Under the pieces are notes generated by a model. The model searched no databases, was not told the origin of the DNA, and saw only the letters and a list, made by a program, of their open reading frames with translations. A stretch of DNA of 64,000 bases from Sarcocystis neurona (Eukaryota > Apicomplexa > Conoidasida > Eucoccidiorida > Sarcocystidae), in NCBI GenBank assembly GCA_000727475.1, contig KL647295.1:1055985-1119984 (forward strand), written 5' to 3'. A program made the position numbers and the translations under genes. Positions 34,245 to 47,500 of this stretch are shown piece after piece (position 1 is the stretch's first letter; every line of letters begins with the position of its first letter).

Positions 34245-35869
34245 CCAAGGAAGACGTCTTGGCAGCCTGTGTTACTGTCGGAACTGCTGCTGTAGGTAGA
34301 CACTCAGCTCTGGAGGGACAAACTGTTTTTTTCATGCCTTAGGGATAGCAGCACCTGGCAAATCTGCAGAAACTTGGTTACCGTGGCGGGCCCTGAGACC
34401 CGGCTTACCATCGAATGGTATGTCATGAGAAAGTTTATGTTTTCAACGTGGAAGGATTCTCGAATTAACTACAGTAGCAGTACGTGGCAAGCCTTTTTAG
34501 TTAAACGCTGTTACTCCGATGAGCACTGTTGGAAATAGCACCACATGGTTAATGATGAAGCCCAGCTTCGCTAAAGATCGCTCGAAGTTTGCTATGTTTC
34601 GTTGTAGTCGTGTCTGGGGTTTCACGAGGCTCGATGTTGACAATATTTACGAAGAGCTTCTGGAGAATCCTGTCGCTTGCTACCCTTCGCAGTAAACATC
34701 AGGGGACGGGAAAAAACATTGAGACTGAGACGGGAAAAAACATTGAGACTGGCATGCGCTAAGCTTTCCCAAAGACCAGTTCGCGTGAACGCGTGCAGCC
34801 GCGTTTGCGGCTTTTCCACAAGCACGCACCTGAAAAGCGCACAAGAAGTCGTGTAGCCTCCTCAAGCTTTGCCGATGGTGCACACTACGGAAAGGGCGGC
34901 AGCTCTTCCACGAGCTGCTCTCAACAGAAATTCCGGATGTAGACACTTCTGTAGTTTTGACGCGCGTCGCTCGAGGTTCGAGGATTCTAGACAGCTGTAG
35001 ACAGGCTGAACCTAACGTTCGTTAAATGACGTGGACAGCGTTGCAGAATCTCACTGCGTTACCGGCACACCACAAGCCGCAGCACCACCTCGGCAGCAGC
35101 AGCAGTGCCGTTTCCGCAAAATGCCCCCCAGCAACACCTTTGCGGACTTCCAAGATCCCGTTTTCCCAAGAAGCACATTATCTACCTATATATATATATT
35201 TGTATGTGTATACATAGCAAGCTGATGAAGGACTGGCGCATGCTGACATCTTCAGCGCGGGCGCAGCCTACACTGCTACACGTGGAGGTCTACGAAAGAC
35301 GGCTTCACATGTGCTTCTTGCGTATGTGGGTACGCGTATGTGTTCACGTGTATCCAGGTCAGCAGTGAACGGCAGAAGTAGAGGTGCTCATCCAGGAGGG
35401 TCTTCCAGTTCCTAAAAGACTTCGGCTATTTTAGATGTGTTTGTCTGTGCTTGTGTGAATGCGTTTATGTGTGGAAAGATAATAAAATAGGCTTGTACTT
35501 GAGCCTAGGAGTGTGTGGTGGTGGGTTCAGATATTGGAGGCACCTAAATTTCGTCGTGTGCGTTGCACTTCCGAAAAATAATCACTGTACGTGAGCCTCT
35601 TCATTTGTCAGCTTTCGGGCCCAGAAACCACGTAGGATTAAAATTCCTCGCACTTAGAATTATTCATCCAGCTTGCTTCTTCCACGCGTGAATCTGTTCC
35701 ATAGGGTGTGCCGCCCTCCCAATAGAATAACAATTATACGCACCTCTCTCACATCCCCCACAGAAGTGCTAAGTACCCATGTTTCGGGAGGTTACATTTG
35801 CCGTTTGATGGCTGTTACCATACGAATGCTCTATCCTTGTACATGCGTTTACCTTCTTTTGTGCGTCAG
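34245..35869. other. No convincing gene; short direct repeat
   Basis: Complex non-repetitive DNA apart from a 24-bp unit repeated twice at 34705-34750 (GACGGGAAAAAACATTGAGA core) and a TA microsatellite near 35185. A strong acceptor (CTCTCACATCCCCCACAG, ending near 35762) could begin an exon, but the downstream frame is ambiguous. Confidence 0.4.
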
Positions 35870-36186
35870 AGTTTCCGTTCTTACTGGTGTGGCTCCAGCT
35901 GCTAAAGATCGTCTGTTATCAAGAAAGTCTTCGTCTTCCATTCAGTTAGCAGACATGATCCGTATGTATGGCGAGGTCATGCATAGGTGCACAGGTACAC
36001 AGTATGATCGAAAAACCTTCGCTGCTTCGTGCGTTATGTTGACTTCTGACATAGACACTTGAAATACGATTGTCTCGGGATGCACGTACCCCTTCAGGCG
36101 GCAACCACTCATTCGGCAGAAGAGGGACAGACACGCACTTTTCCCACCGAAGCACGTGTGCCTCTCAATGCATAGAACACGTCTGA
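35870..36186 (+). CDS. Possible two-exon 3' gene fragment, unknown product
   Basis: Exon 35870-35994 follows the acceptor ACCTTCTTTTGTGCGTCAG and ends ACAG|GTACAC. Exon 36098-36186 follows CCCCTTCAG and ends at TGA 36184-36186. Both junction phases are 1 and agree. The 70-residue product is Ser/Arg/His/Cys rich with no known domain. An AATAAA hexamer overlaps the stop. An alternative frame crosses the first acceptor and looks as good, so confidence is low. Confidence 0.25.
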
Positions 36187-39051
36187 ATAAAGACTTCCAC
36201 TGGAATCGCTTTCAGACGCTGCGTTTTATGAGGCCGTCAGGGCGTGTGCTTGCGTCTCGTCGTTGCCGTCCGCTAGCCATGCATTCTTCTACCCTCCAGT
36301 AACAGCGGTGGCCGCGCACTTCACAGTGCAGGAAGAGTCGACGGTCACTTTCTCTTTTCGTCCTTCTTAACACCTCATCGAAGGGATGCGTAGGCCGTAC
36401 ACGGCCCCCGGCCCCCCGTTCCGCTCTCATCATGTACTGCGTGTCATGCACAGAGACACCACCGCCGTCCGCCCCACGCCGCAGAGAGTCACACTGCCGT
36501 ATCTCCCCCCGAAGAAGAAGTAGCACTACTTGGAACGGTAAGATTTCCCTGCCGCTGCTTCGCGACGCTTTCACTCACTCTTGTTGCAGTTGTTGCCGGC
36601 GCTAAAACTCGCTCCGGACTAACCAGTGCCGCTGCTGCCGCCGACAGCTCAGTTGAGTTGCTGCCTGAACGCAGCAGTTTGCTTTCTGCCATACTGCGCC
36701 GCCGCCGGTGCGGAGAGAGTAGCCAGTTCTAACCGTCTGACGCCCTGCTGCCGTCACGTCCACCTCCAGAGTGTGCCGCTGCTTACTCATTACGCGTACT
36801 GCTGCACTGCCACTACGTACCGTTGCGGCCGCAGAAAATAGTCATATTCTTGTGCTGTTGCTTTTTGCACATTCGTAGTCACCTCCCCCTATAACGACCT
36901 GCTCCTTTGCTGCTGCCAGTGCTTCCTACGGCGCAGACAGGCGCTTTTCAATGCCATACGCTGCAGCTTTTCCAAACCCAGTAGACACCTGCTGCGAATT
37001 TTTCGCTTCTGCTGCTTACGTTTGTTCCACCAGCCAGCTGCCCGCCAAGCTCTACTGCTGCTGTTCACCTTGCGGCATGCCTGTTCCTCTCGCGCAAGCG
37101 CTTCTTAGTAATTACCAGTTGCCTTCTGTTGTACTGCAACTCACCGTAAACTTCCCCTAGGCAGCTGCTTAGGTTTTCCAGTTTGTTGCTACACTGTACC
37201 AACTAGCTGCTGTTCCCTAGCGCCGTCTCATAAATTTCTGCAAGACGGTACAAGTCTCCGGTCACGTGCCAAGCTGGGAGGAGTCCAGTGGAAGCTGTCT
37301 ATAGTAAAGGGCCACTCAGTGTTATCGAGTGGGCACCTTCTAGGAGCTAGAAGTCAGCTGGTACACTTTAACAGGTAGGTGCCACCAGTAAGAAGCAAGC
37401 TACCCTTTACTATAAAGCAGCTGCTGGCGGTAGGACGCCAACGTGTAAGCTTAGACAATCGAGGTGCCACAGGGAAATGCCAGCTGCTCTTGGCTCCCTG
37501 TCGGCTCCTCCTGTCCCGCAGACGTGTGCCTTCTACAGTAGGTGCCCCTCCTTTAGGCCACGGCAGGGGGGTCCTCCTACTGCCAGCGTTCAGGACCCTA
37601 CTAGCCGCCGCACCTCCGCAGCGGGACACACGCTCCTCGCACCCTACTAGAACCCCAAAGGCAGCAGCAGGCTGCAAAGCCGCGATCGCAGCCGTCGTCT
37701 GCTAACAAGCCCGAACATGCTGCGCACCGCTATTGCTCCTCTGCATCACACACACATGTGCTTACGTCCAGATGTGTTTGCGAATACGTGCAAACCCGTG
37801 TACACACAAATCCACACACACGTACGTGTACACGGAAGTGCTCCTCCTCTTTCTATACCTACCCATTCATACAAGTAGTTGAGTTCCAGGTAATCTCCTG
37901 CCCTCGGTTTCTTGTGGGTTTCAGATCTCCCTCCGGCTGCCGACCCTGAGGGACCTAAGCCTTTCGACATAATGCTGGCGTAGCACTGCGCGTGCCCCTG
38001 CTGTCTTCAACGACATGACCTTTGTGCAGCGGATGCGGCTGCTGTCTCCACCTACTCGATCATCCGCATCCCGCTTCACCGCCTGCGGCGCTGCCGCTGC
38101 TAATGTTGCTGCTTTAATGCATACAGCAAAATGCGTTACTGCTGCTTTCCTGCCCTCGCATTTACAAGCGCCTCCGTTCCCAGCTGCAGCTGCTTATTCT
38201 TATGCAAGCCCTGACTCTGACTCGCGGGCGCAGGTTTCTCTCTTCCTTTCTCTCTCTCTGTGTAGACACACATGGTACCCTAGTGATCACGCAAGTAAAC
38301 CCGTAGATGTGTACGCATGTTTGTGTGTGAGCCATTTGATCCGCTCTCGCCGGCCGCCAACAGCAAGAGACTACTACGTCATTCTTCTCGTCCTGCGACT
38401 TCTCTTCTGTCTTATCGTCTGGATAGTTTGTTGCTGCTGGTGCTCACGTTATTAACGCCGGACTCCAGGGGCTGCTGCGGCTGCTGTCCTACAGCTGCGC
38501 CGCTGCTGCCGCTGCAGCAGCTGGAGTCGTCTGCAGCTGACAGAAGCTGAGGATCGCATATTCACACATTCCGCAGCGCTATGCCTGCTGCCGCGATTGA
38601 CTCTGCAACTAGGAGACCGGTTGACTGCAGCTGCATGCTGAATGCTTTCGTGAGGTGCTCGTCCTGCTGCTGCAGACAGGAGCGACGGTGTTCCTCACTG
38701 CATCATTCCTGCTGTTGTTGCTCTTCTGTGTAAACGCGTTTTTCGTGCCTCTCTCCGCGGACCTCCTGCTTTTGTGCCCTAGTTCGTACCTTCCCCGCTT
38801 CTGCGTTCGTTGCTGCGGGGGTGGGCCAGTGCTGCTGCTAACCCAGCAGTGGCCTTGCTTCTTCCTTTGTTGCTGCATGCCTCTGCTAGCTTCTGCGTTT
38901 TCACTTCACCTGCCGCTGCACCTGTCGCCTTGACGTCCGCAGCTGCAGTGGTCCCTCCTACAGCCTCTCTACCACATACTCTGGTGATGCCGCACGGTGT
39001 GGTTGTGGTGGGTGCTGCGGGGCTGCTGAGACCTGTGAGCTTCCTAGTCGC
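36187..39051. other. CTG/GCT-rich DNA, no convincing gene
   Basis: Imperfect CTG/GCT arrays dominate 36560-37160 and 38030-39020. An ATG-initiated frame at 38015 (about 73 codons before a GCAG|GTTTCT site) is Ala/Ser rich and may or may not be coding. An inverted repeat pairs 37293-37311 with 37403-37421. A TG/CA microsatellite lies at 37740-37840. Confidence 0.4.
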
Positions 39052-42000
39052 CTAGACTTTGAGAATTTCATCGCTCTTCCCCGTGCCGTCTACACGTGAA
39101 GATTTGCTGCCGCCACCAGCAGCGGATCCTGCCCGCGGTTGCTGCCGCTGCGCAGCTGCTGCAGCTCCCGCTGCGTCCGTGTCGTCCAGGAGTTCCGTGG
39201 AATCTCCCCACTCTTGCTGCCGCTGCTGCTGAGCTGCTGCTTCTGCTGCTACGTCATCACCCCAGCGACGCCCGCTCTGTTGCTGCTCTTGTGACAGCCC
39301 TGTCGGAAAGGTCGAGTAATATTCCGCTGCCTGCAACAGCCACATGCAGTGGAGCACGCACGCTTACACGGGCCCAGCAGCATACAGCAGCACAACGCCG
39401 CAGGAGAAGCAGCACGTGGCAGCATCAGATGCAGCGTACAGCCACAAAGAGCCACCGCAGTGGTATATGCAAGTTACAGGAGCATGCGTCAGCAACCCCG
39501 TCCCACAGAGCGGCAGCAGCAGATCATCGCGTGCGCAACAGCAGCATCAAATGACCGTCCTCTTGTCACCATCTACGACAACCAGGGAACACGTGTCATC
39601 CTTACTTTGCTACACCGATACCTGCAGAGGCTTATATACATATATATATATATATACACCTGTACGCTCAAAGTACATCTCTATTCGTACAGCTCGACAC
39701 AAATATATATATATACACTCGTGTACATATACATATATATACACTCGTGGACTTAAATAAATGTATATACATATGTATGTATATATATAAATGAATTTAT
39801 ACATTTACATATCTGTACACGGATACAAATACAGACGTATATACATATATATACATGTACACTCGTGAACGCAAATATAAGTATATGTGTCGTCTAGAGT
39901 TACACATCGCTACACGGACACACATGCAGACGTGTGAAAAAAAACACGTACACATCCGTGTGGTCGTGTGCAACGAGCCACATTATAAATCCCGAATAGT
40001 TTCACCGTGTTATGTTTACACACAAAAGCGGCGATCCACGAGTACGCTGCTGGCGGCGTGAAGGCCTGCGTATACATGGGCGTAAGCAGCGGTGGGTAAT
40101 CAGAAATCCACGTCTACGTTATGTACACGTATGTATGTACATAATAAGAGGCTACGCTCTACGTGTCGGACCCCTGAGGGGCTGCGTGCATATATGTCGG
40201 CTTCGTGGTGGCGTACACAGCATGCGCGTGCGTCCTCGTTTCAACAGATACACGGTTTACGCGTACAGAGAAACACATATATATGATGCACCTGCACACA
40301 AACTACACACGTGCTGACAACGCACGCGGGATCCACGGGCCCCACATACACGTCACTGGTGCAAATGTTCATCACGACGTATATACACATGCACGTATAC
40401 ACGTACGTATATATATATATAGATGCACCTGTATACAACATATTTCAGGGAGCACCAGTTTAGCTGTAGGAAGACACGGGCCGACGCCAGCACACCACTC
40501 CATACACACCCACCCACCCAACAACCTGTACACACAAGTCACGCATATGCAACGTGAACGAGTGCAGCTGTGCGTTCCGCAGAAATGGGCTGTTGTCCGC
40601 ATGCGTTTACGTATGCATTTTTGTGTACCTCCACATACATAAACGTGTCGCCACACGACGTCTTACATACCCTATGCCCGTAAGTACACACAAGTACATA
40701 TATGTGCGCCGATAGAGAGATACCTCTGTAAAGGTAGTACACGCAATGTCACGCGATATACGCGCTTGTGCAGGTCGCTGTATGCGCACACACCGAGGTA
40801 TGCCTGTACACACGAGAAACGTACAGTACGTACATAACTTCTCGCGTTGTGGGCAGTCGCACGAAGTATCTCTCTCGTTCTGTACACACATATATAAATG
40901 GGTCGTCGTCCAACGCTACGGACGCAGCGCGTGGGAATGCAAAATACGCTCGTCGAGACACGGACACACATCTGTGAGGCGTATACAGAGGTCCACCGGC
41001 ACGTCCTAGAAAGGCGCAGGTTTGCTCCAGACGCGCGCTTACGGAGGGAGTGTCGCTGGGGGCCCTTTCGCGAGCGCGCCGCTGCGTCTCCATCAACTCG
41101 TGCGAGATCCTTCGAAGAAAACGCCCGTGAAACGCCATCTGCAGAAGACAAAGAACTCACCATAGATGCGCATGTAGGAGACTTGGGCTGCGTGTACACA
41201 TTCAAGTACACAGACGTAGGGATATACACATCTGAAGCAGGAGCAGATTCAACACACGGCAAAAGTAGCACCGCTATACGAGCATACTTACACTGTGCAT
41301 CTGTGGAACACGAAAACACACCATTTTATGTACATGTCGCACGCTTGTGTACAAGTGAATACGCGCAGCGTGGTACAGCGTGTATGTATAATAAAAGTAT
41401 CACAACGTAACATGTCTAACGCGTGCTACATACGTATATACATATATATATGTAGACGTACGCACATGTATGTCTACATATAAGCGTACATGCAGCTGTA
41501 GGTATGCACACTTACGTATGCACATTTATATATACGTACATGCGTAGGCAGTTGTACCTAAGCACACTAAGTACGTGCATAGATGCATAGGTGACATGTA
41601 TAAAGAGAGGAAATCAGCACTCTCCTGCAAATATATACATCTGTACGTCGGTCTTCGATTTCCTTTGCGCACACACATCAGTCGGTACCCGCACGTACAC
41701 GACTACACACATACACAGGTATATAGCTATAAGCTGTATAGAGATTCGATGAGAGGAGTGACGTGCATATACATATACACACACACGTCACGCATACATA
41801 TGCACACACTTGCGCACCTCCCAATTTAATATCTGTGTTTCAGTGGATGCTCCGTATATACTCCAAGAATAGTTCACCATTAAGTCAAAGAACGCCCACA
41901 TATATACACATACATATGTATACATATATATATATATACGTAAGTATGTACAGATGCCGCATGATCTTACCGTCAGAGTGATTCCCAGTGGATAGCCAAG

Positions 42001-43209
42001 AGCGAGTCCAATGACAGCTCCTCCGACGATCGGAAACGGAGACCCTGCAGTCGTTAACGCATGCAGGGAGTTTTCCTCGCTTCTTATGCACACATAGCCG
42101 TTCACGTTTGTAGACACGGACATACATACACATATCTGCACGTAAAAACGAACACATACGCGAGTTCCTTATACGCCACGTACAGACGCTTCCATGACAT
42201 AGAAACCGCGAGAGATACAGCTACGAAAAGAGTTGCGTAATACAGAGTTTATCTTTCTATGTGCGTGTGCTATCACGCCTCTTCAGGGCAGATTCGATGC
42301 GTGCGCGGATATGCACGTGAATACAGAATCTTCGTTCCTCGTCACACAAACATACATGGATGTTAATATATATATATATGTACGTGCACAGTTACACACA
42401 CAGATGTGTTCCGAGACGAAGCTTGAATGCACGCGCATGAATCCCCGAAAGGCGGGCAGACACATGCAGCTCTCTGCAGAGTTGTAGTACGACGATATAC
42501 CTCTTTATTCAACGGCCACTCGAGGAAGACACCGAGGAAAAGAAGATAAAAAGACCACGATAAAGAGGTGATAGGAGAGGACCTTTATCTGGGGATGGCA
42601 CGGAGGTCTCCGCATGCTGACACTGTTGTGCAGGCGAAGACACGCGAGGAATCCCGTGTACGCATCATATATGCACAGGAACAGAACTCGTAGAAGCGGA
42701 CGAAGACGCAGGCGGAAACCTGTGTCCTCCACGGCGACGTCGCAAAGCTATACACGCATGCACAAAGATCAACGAGACAAAGAAGAAAAACCGGACGACG
42801 AAGACCGGACGAACGAACAACCCAGGACACTAGGACGTCCTGCATTCCCACCTCGCCTGCGCAGAGCTCTGTAGACCCAAGTGCCCGCCGCAGCAGCAGA
42901 AAAGAAACCAAAGAGCCTTCCCTGCTTTGCGACACGCATCACATGTTCCTGGTCTTCTGCAGGCAACAAACGCATCACTTCTCTCGGCGTCATCTGCTCG
43001 AGTGGCTTTGCGGCGAGGATTGCTGTTGGGTCTGCTGGCGCTGCTGCTGGATCTGCTACTGCTGCACGGTTTGCTGCTGGTGGTCTTCCACTTCCTCCTG
43101 CTGGATCTCCTTCAAACGGACACATGCCCTCCAGTGCTCCTCCTCTCCCCCTACCGCTGTTGCTGCTGCAGGCTGCAGGGGCAGCGTCCCGCCGGTGCCG
43201 ACCCCCCAT
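39052..43209 (-). CDS. Small OCIA-like two-helix membrane protein, four exons
   Basis: Minus-strand exons are 43209-42852, 42044-41971, 41138-41043 and 39330-39052. Donors are GTGGGA, GTAAGA and GTAAGC; acceptors are GACTGCAG, GTCTTCTGCAG and GCTGTTGCAG. Phases are 1, 0, 0 and consistent. The product is about 268 residues: a Gly/Ala-rich N-terminus, an amphipathic region (MTPREVMRLLPAEDQE), a first hydrophobic helix (FGFFSAAAAGTWVYRAL), a basic turn (RRRGSPFP), and a second helix with glycine spacing (IVGGAVIGLALGYPLG). A basic helix encoded by exon 3 and an acidic, Gln/Ala-rich tail follow. The hairpin with a basic Gly-Ser-x-Pro turn resembles the OCIA domain of mitochondrial/endosomal proteins; a MIC10-like hairpin is an alternative. 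An in-frame ATG at 43314 would add 35 residues. Exons 1-2 are better supported than 3-4, as intron 3 is 1.7 kb of microsatellite. Confidence 0.5.
39605..41030. repeat. Long alternating purine-pyrimidine tract in intron
   Basis: TA-rich to about 39860, then TG/CA/ACGT-type sequence to about 40800. It lies in the proposed third intron of the OCIA-like gene. A second block of the same kind fills the second intron at 41420-41960. Confidence 0.65.
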
Positions 43210-43439
43210 CGCCGACGCGAGCAAAGAATAGACGGAAGGACATGAAGAAAATGAAAAAGAAGAAGAAGAAGCGAAAGAGGCACTGCTGGGGGTCTTCCGG
43301 CGAAGGTCGCACATCTTTGCACTCGGTAGATCAGGAGTTTATGGAAGGGGGAGGTTAAACGTGCATGGTGCTAGTCGAAGTCCTAGCGGGCAACGCACAT
43401 ATCGCAGGCCAACCATCCACGCCAGTGGACGCGTGACAT

Positions 43440-43880
43440 CTCTTGTGCGTGCGTTTCCAACGTGCTTCTACGTACATGCTTATGAGCACAGAGAGAGACA
43501 GACAGAGGGTGGGGCACCTTTGCGGGGGTCAGAGGCACACTCGAACACTATACGGTTCTGCGATGGTGGTACTTCCACGCAAAGATATTCCGCCACGCAC
43601 CCCTACGTACACACGTGTATACAGTTGACAAGTATGAAAACATACGTATGCATGTATATATATGTAAAACTATACGTATACGTAATACATATGTGTATAC
43701 GCCTGCAGACGAAGGTCCAGACTTGCACATGAGGAAGGGAAACTATCTAGGTAGACGGAGCACACAGCGTCGTGGGGGACAGCCTTTCACACACACTCTC
43801 TCTGCCGTGCAAACACACGACTTCCTGGGTATACGTGTGCATATATATATATGTGTATATGTAAACGTGTGAAGATGATG
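43440..43880. repeat. TA/TG/CA microsatellite tracts
   Basis: Alternating purine-pyrimidine blocks with TA cores near 43650-43700 and 43835-43862. A minus frame at 43884-44103, opening with an ATG, is complex, but it leads into the microsatellite and has no splice support. Confidence 0.6.
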
Positions 43881-44381
43881 TAGCAAATAAAGAGTACAGC
43901 TCTGCCGGTAAAGCAAACGAACCAACGTTACATAGGATATGACACAATCGGAATCTGTCTCGGCCAATGCGGTTCCGTAGTTGTGGCGGTGCCGCCCCCT
44001 TCTTGCGCAGGAATGCCGTGTTAAAGGAAACTTGAAGAGCGGCGTGGGACATCAACCAGTGAGATAGCCTCGAAAGTCCGTGTGAAAAGTGGCATGGTTT
44101 CATTAATCTACGTACATGAGTGATGTAGACATATATATATATGCGCATATTTTCACACACAGGGGCGCCCCATGTGGACAGACGCGCCGAGACGTTGGAA
44201 AGCCAGCATTTCAACACAGAGGCATGCATTATACGCATTTAGAAAGGTGTATCTGCAGACAGAAGGGACCGGCGCATACGTCTGTGCAACCACATACGTA
44301 GACCTGCACGCTTAGAGGGAGGGATGTCACCCAGTAAGTCGGAAAAGGCGACGAGATCCGTAGAGAAGGAAGAAGTATACG

Positions 44382-44511
44382 CTCAAGGGGAATGGCGCGT
44401 GAAGCGTGCAGGAGTGAACGGAAGCCATTCAGGAAAGGTAAAAGCATACACTCAAGAAAAATGTCTCGTGTAGCGTGTAGGAATGAACGGAAGGCGTTCA
44501 TGCTTCGTCGT
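44382..44511. repeat. Tandem duplication, period 69 bp
   Basis: CTCAAG...GTGAACGGAAG blocks at 44382 and 44451 repeat with period 69 and scattered substitutions. The period is a multiple of three, so the minus ORF 44229-44501 reads two copies of a 23-residue unit. I do not call a gene. Confidence 0.75.
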
Positions 44512-47500
44512 ATGGAGCGAAGGCGATGAAAGAATGCATGCCAGAGTGTTGGTAAAAGGAACGCGTTGTCAAAGGATAAACCTCTACACGAGGGACGCGG
44601 GAAAAAAGGAAAGATCGGTGGGCCGCAAAGAAGAGCTTATTGGCATAGTAGTGGGAGCAAAAACAGCTTTCCCTGTACGACTTGGTAGCCGCACACCCAC
44701 ACACGCGTAGATACGCTGGTACGTAGTTAGAAAGTCGTCGATCACAGGCAAGGAGAATCAAGCACAATTTACGCCAAAAATTGAAGGAAACACCGTCAGC
44801 ATTCTACTTTGCCTCCACCATATTCTACCGTACAGCTTGACGAGGCCGTGTGTGAGGCTGTGGCGGCGGCTGTAGCCGCGGCTGATACCGTGTGATACGA
44901 ATGGCATGCAGGATGGACTGGCGACTGAAAGTGTAGGATTTTTATGTGAAAACTTCCTCTCGTGTATCATCTCTTGCAGCTGCCGTGCTACATGGTAGAA
45001 ACAGCCAAACTACTACATCCGAAGAGAAGGTGATGCAGCGTTTTGTGTGGATCCGTGATCCTCATACATACAGCGAGCGAAACGCGGCGCGACAGCAGTT
45101 TACGTAGTGTTCCATACGAAACCCTTAAACTTCCACACATAGGAGGGAGAAATATACCAAGTTGGAGGACAGTTTTTTAGCAGCTTGTAGCAAGAAATGG
45201 TGATATCTTTATCTTGAAAGTGCCTGTACACCTTACGCACGGTTTCTCGGCTTGCGGTCATGGCGTACGCAAGGACCGCCGAGACCGAGTTACTACACGA
45301 GTTGCTCGTCACATGTTAGTAACACTGCTCCCTGGCAGGCAGACTACGGACGGTTTATTCGCAGTGTTAATCTGCAAATACGTCTTTGTGTAGACTCCCC
45401 CGGACATACACATATTCGGGGAGTTCAAGTGTGCGCTACAGATTCGGCGTATCCAATCACAATTCCATGTTGTTGTACGGTGCTCTGTGCACATCGATAT
45501 GCCTGTACACACTGCATACGAGGAAGAGACAAGCAGATACTACAGTGGTGTTCCGTCGTACAGGTAGCTGAGGAGAAGAGAGAAAGAGACACGGGGAAAT
45601 TCGAAGAAGGCAGAAGATTACAAGAGGGGTGTGCAGAGTAAAGTGCTGGTTTTCTAAGACCTTGTGCGCATCTGTACATGAATGTATGTACAGACGTAAC
45701 TCTGAAGTATTACTACATATACATGAAAGCATGCATACGAACGAACGGAAATTCTTCACCCTGTCAATGTGACCATGGGAGTGCGTATAGGATGTCCTTG
45801 CAGCTCTAGATATGGGCAAAAAGCAAGCATGAGCGCGTGGACCCCACATGTGGACAACTCTTTATGCGGATTTCAGGATCAGGTATACACGAGTTTGCAC
45901 AGTATACGTGTATAAGTACGTGTATGGGCGTCCGCATAAAACAGGTACTTAAGCAGCACGAGGGCCTCCTCATACAAGATATACACGTATATATACATGG
46001 GTTCCCGCATGGGCACGCGGCTAATTTCCACGTTTCTACGGCTTCAGCAGCAGTTGGCAACTACGCATTTGGGGTGCGTACATCAGTCTTGTCTAAGCCA
46101 GGGAGTTACCTAGACATGTGTACGCATGTCCGGACAAATGTGTGGGAGTGGTAAATGTGGTGAAACGTGTGCGTGCGCGTGTTGTGCGAATATATACACG
46201 TTTACCTGTGTATCACATGAATCCGCACACACCAAATTCATACACACGTGAGTCACGCGTACGTACTTCACCGGTATATACGAATGGTGGGGCAAGGCGA
46301 GGTATTTAGCGTGTCGATAACTCCTCAGTTGGTACAGATACTGGGAAGCAAGCCGCGATCAACTAGCGTGTGGATATGTGAAAGTAGTTTTGCAGGCTAC
46401 TACGCCTTCACCCACTACGGAGCGACGAGTAAATTCGGTTAGGGCCCTTCACGTCTGCGCGCTTACAGACTGCATTTCTTAGAGTGTACATGTTTGTGTG
46501 CGTGGGTGACTGGAGTTTGGAGAGTCAGAAGTTCATAAGGATACTTGTCAGTTCTAACATTTCAACGGTACTGATGTTTCTCACCCCCTCGTTCCTCCAC
46601 AATGGCCAACACGGTGAACGACTCTTTTCGAATAAAGCGATCAGCGTAGTTGAGAAAATCGGGTGATCAAGCAAAAGTGCGTCACGGCATTTATCGTGTT
46701 AGTTAAGCTTCGACCTGATTAAGTACCGAGAGAGCTTAATTGCTGTTTTATTTTGCAGAGGGGAAACACCGATGTGGGGACTTCGTGGGAACATGATCCA
46801 CAAACATAACTTTCACTTTCACTATCTTTATCCCAGCGGCGGGTGGTTCTCTAAGGGGCTGCACATCTTGGATGCGCAGAATTCATCGCGGAAAGAACGA
46901 ATGCAACTTGCTTACGTAAAGTAATATGAGCCACGTATACATACCTATATGTTTACTAGCGTAGATACCTGTATGCACACCGTGTGTGACGCGTGCATGT
47001 CGTGCGTGCGCAATGCGGAAGGTGTCCACTCAAGTATGGACTTTCACACAGACTATGGTATTTTTACTTGTTAAAACAAGTGATAAGATCAAAGAAAGAG
47101 GTCAAGGAGAAGCCTCGGGCAGAAAGAAGTGGGTCGCACTTGTCTTTGCCAATTGGACGGCACACTCCGCATCAACCAAACCGCGATGAAGGAAAGGCAG
47201 TGGCTTGCAGGAGTGCCGATTTTTTGTTTCCTAGTGGAGTTCTAAAAATGTGCCCTCACCAGCTCGCTACCAATATTGAAATTGACGCGGTGTTCGACCG
47301 GAATAACTGCCACTAAGGGGACATTTTTACAACAGGACACTTACGCTCTATGCGAAGGAATACAAGTAGCCGCCAGGGGAACAGCAGCGGCAAGCGAGCA
47401 GAGCTCACAGAACCTGACGATTCTCAAGAATTCAAAAAAAGTCGCCTATCGCGGCAGCGTGGCAGCAGCAGCAGCAGGTCGGAGGAAATCAGGTCCGACT

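Noticed and set aside
40672..41319. 215-codon minus ORF and the 170-codon plus ORF opposite (40898-41410)
   Set aside because: Both run far into microsatellite. A third frame with an acceptor and donor (41138-41043) fits the OCIA-like gene in phase.
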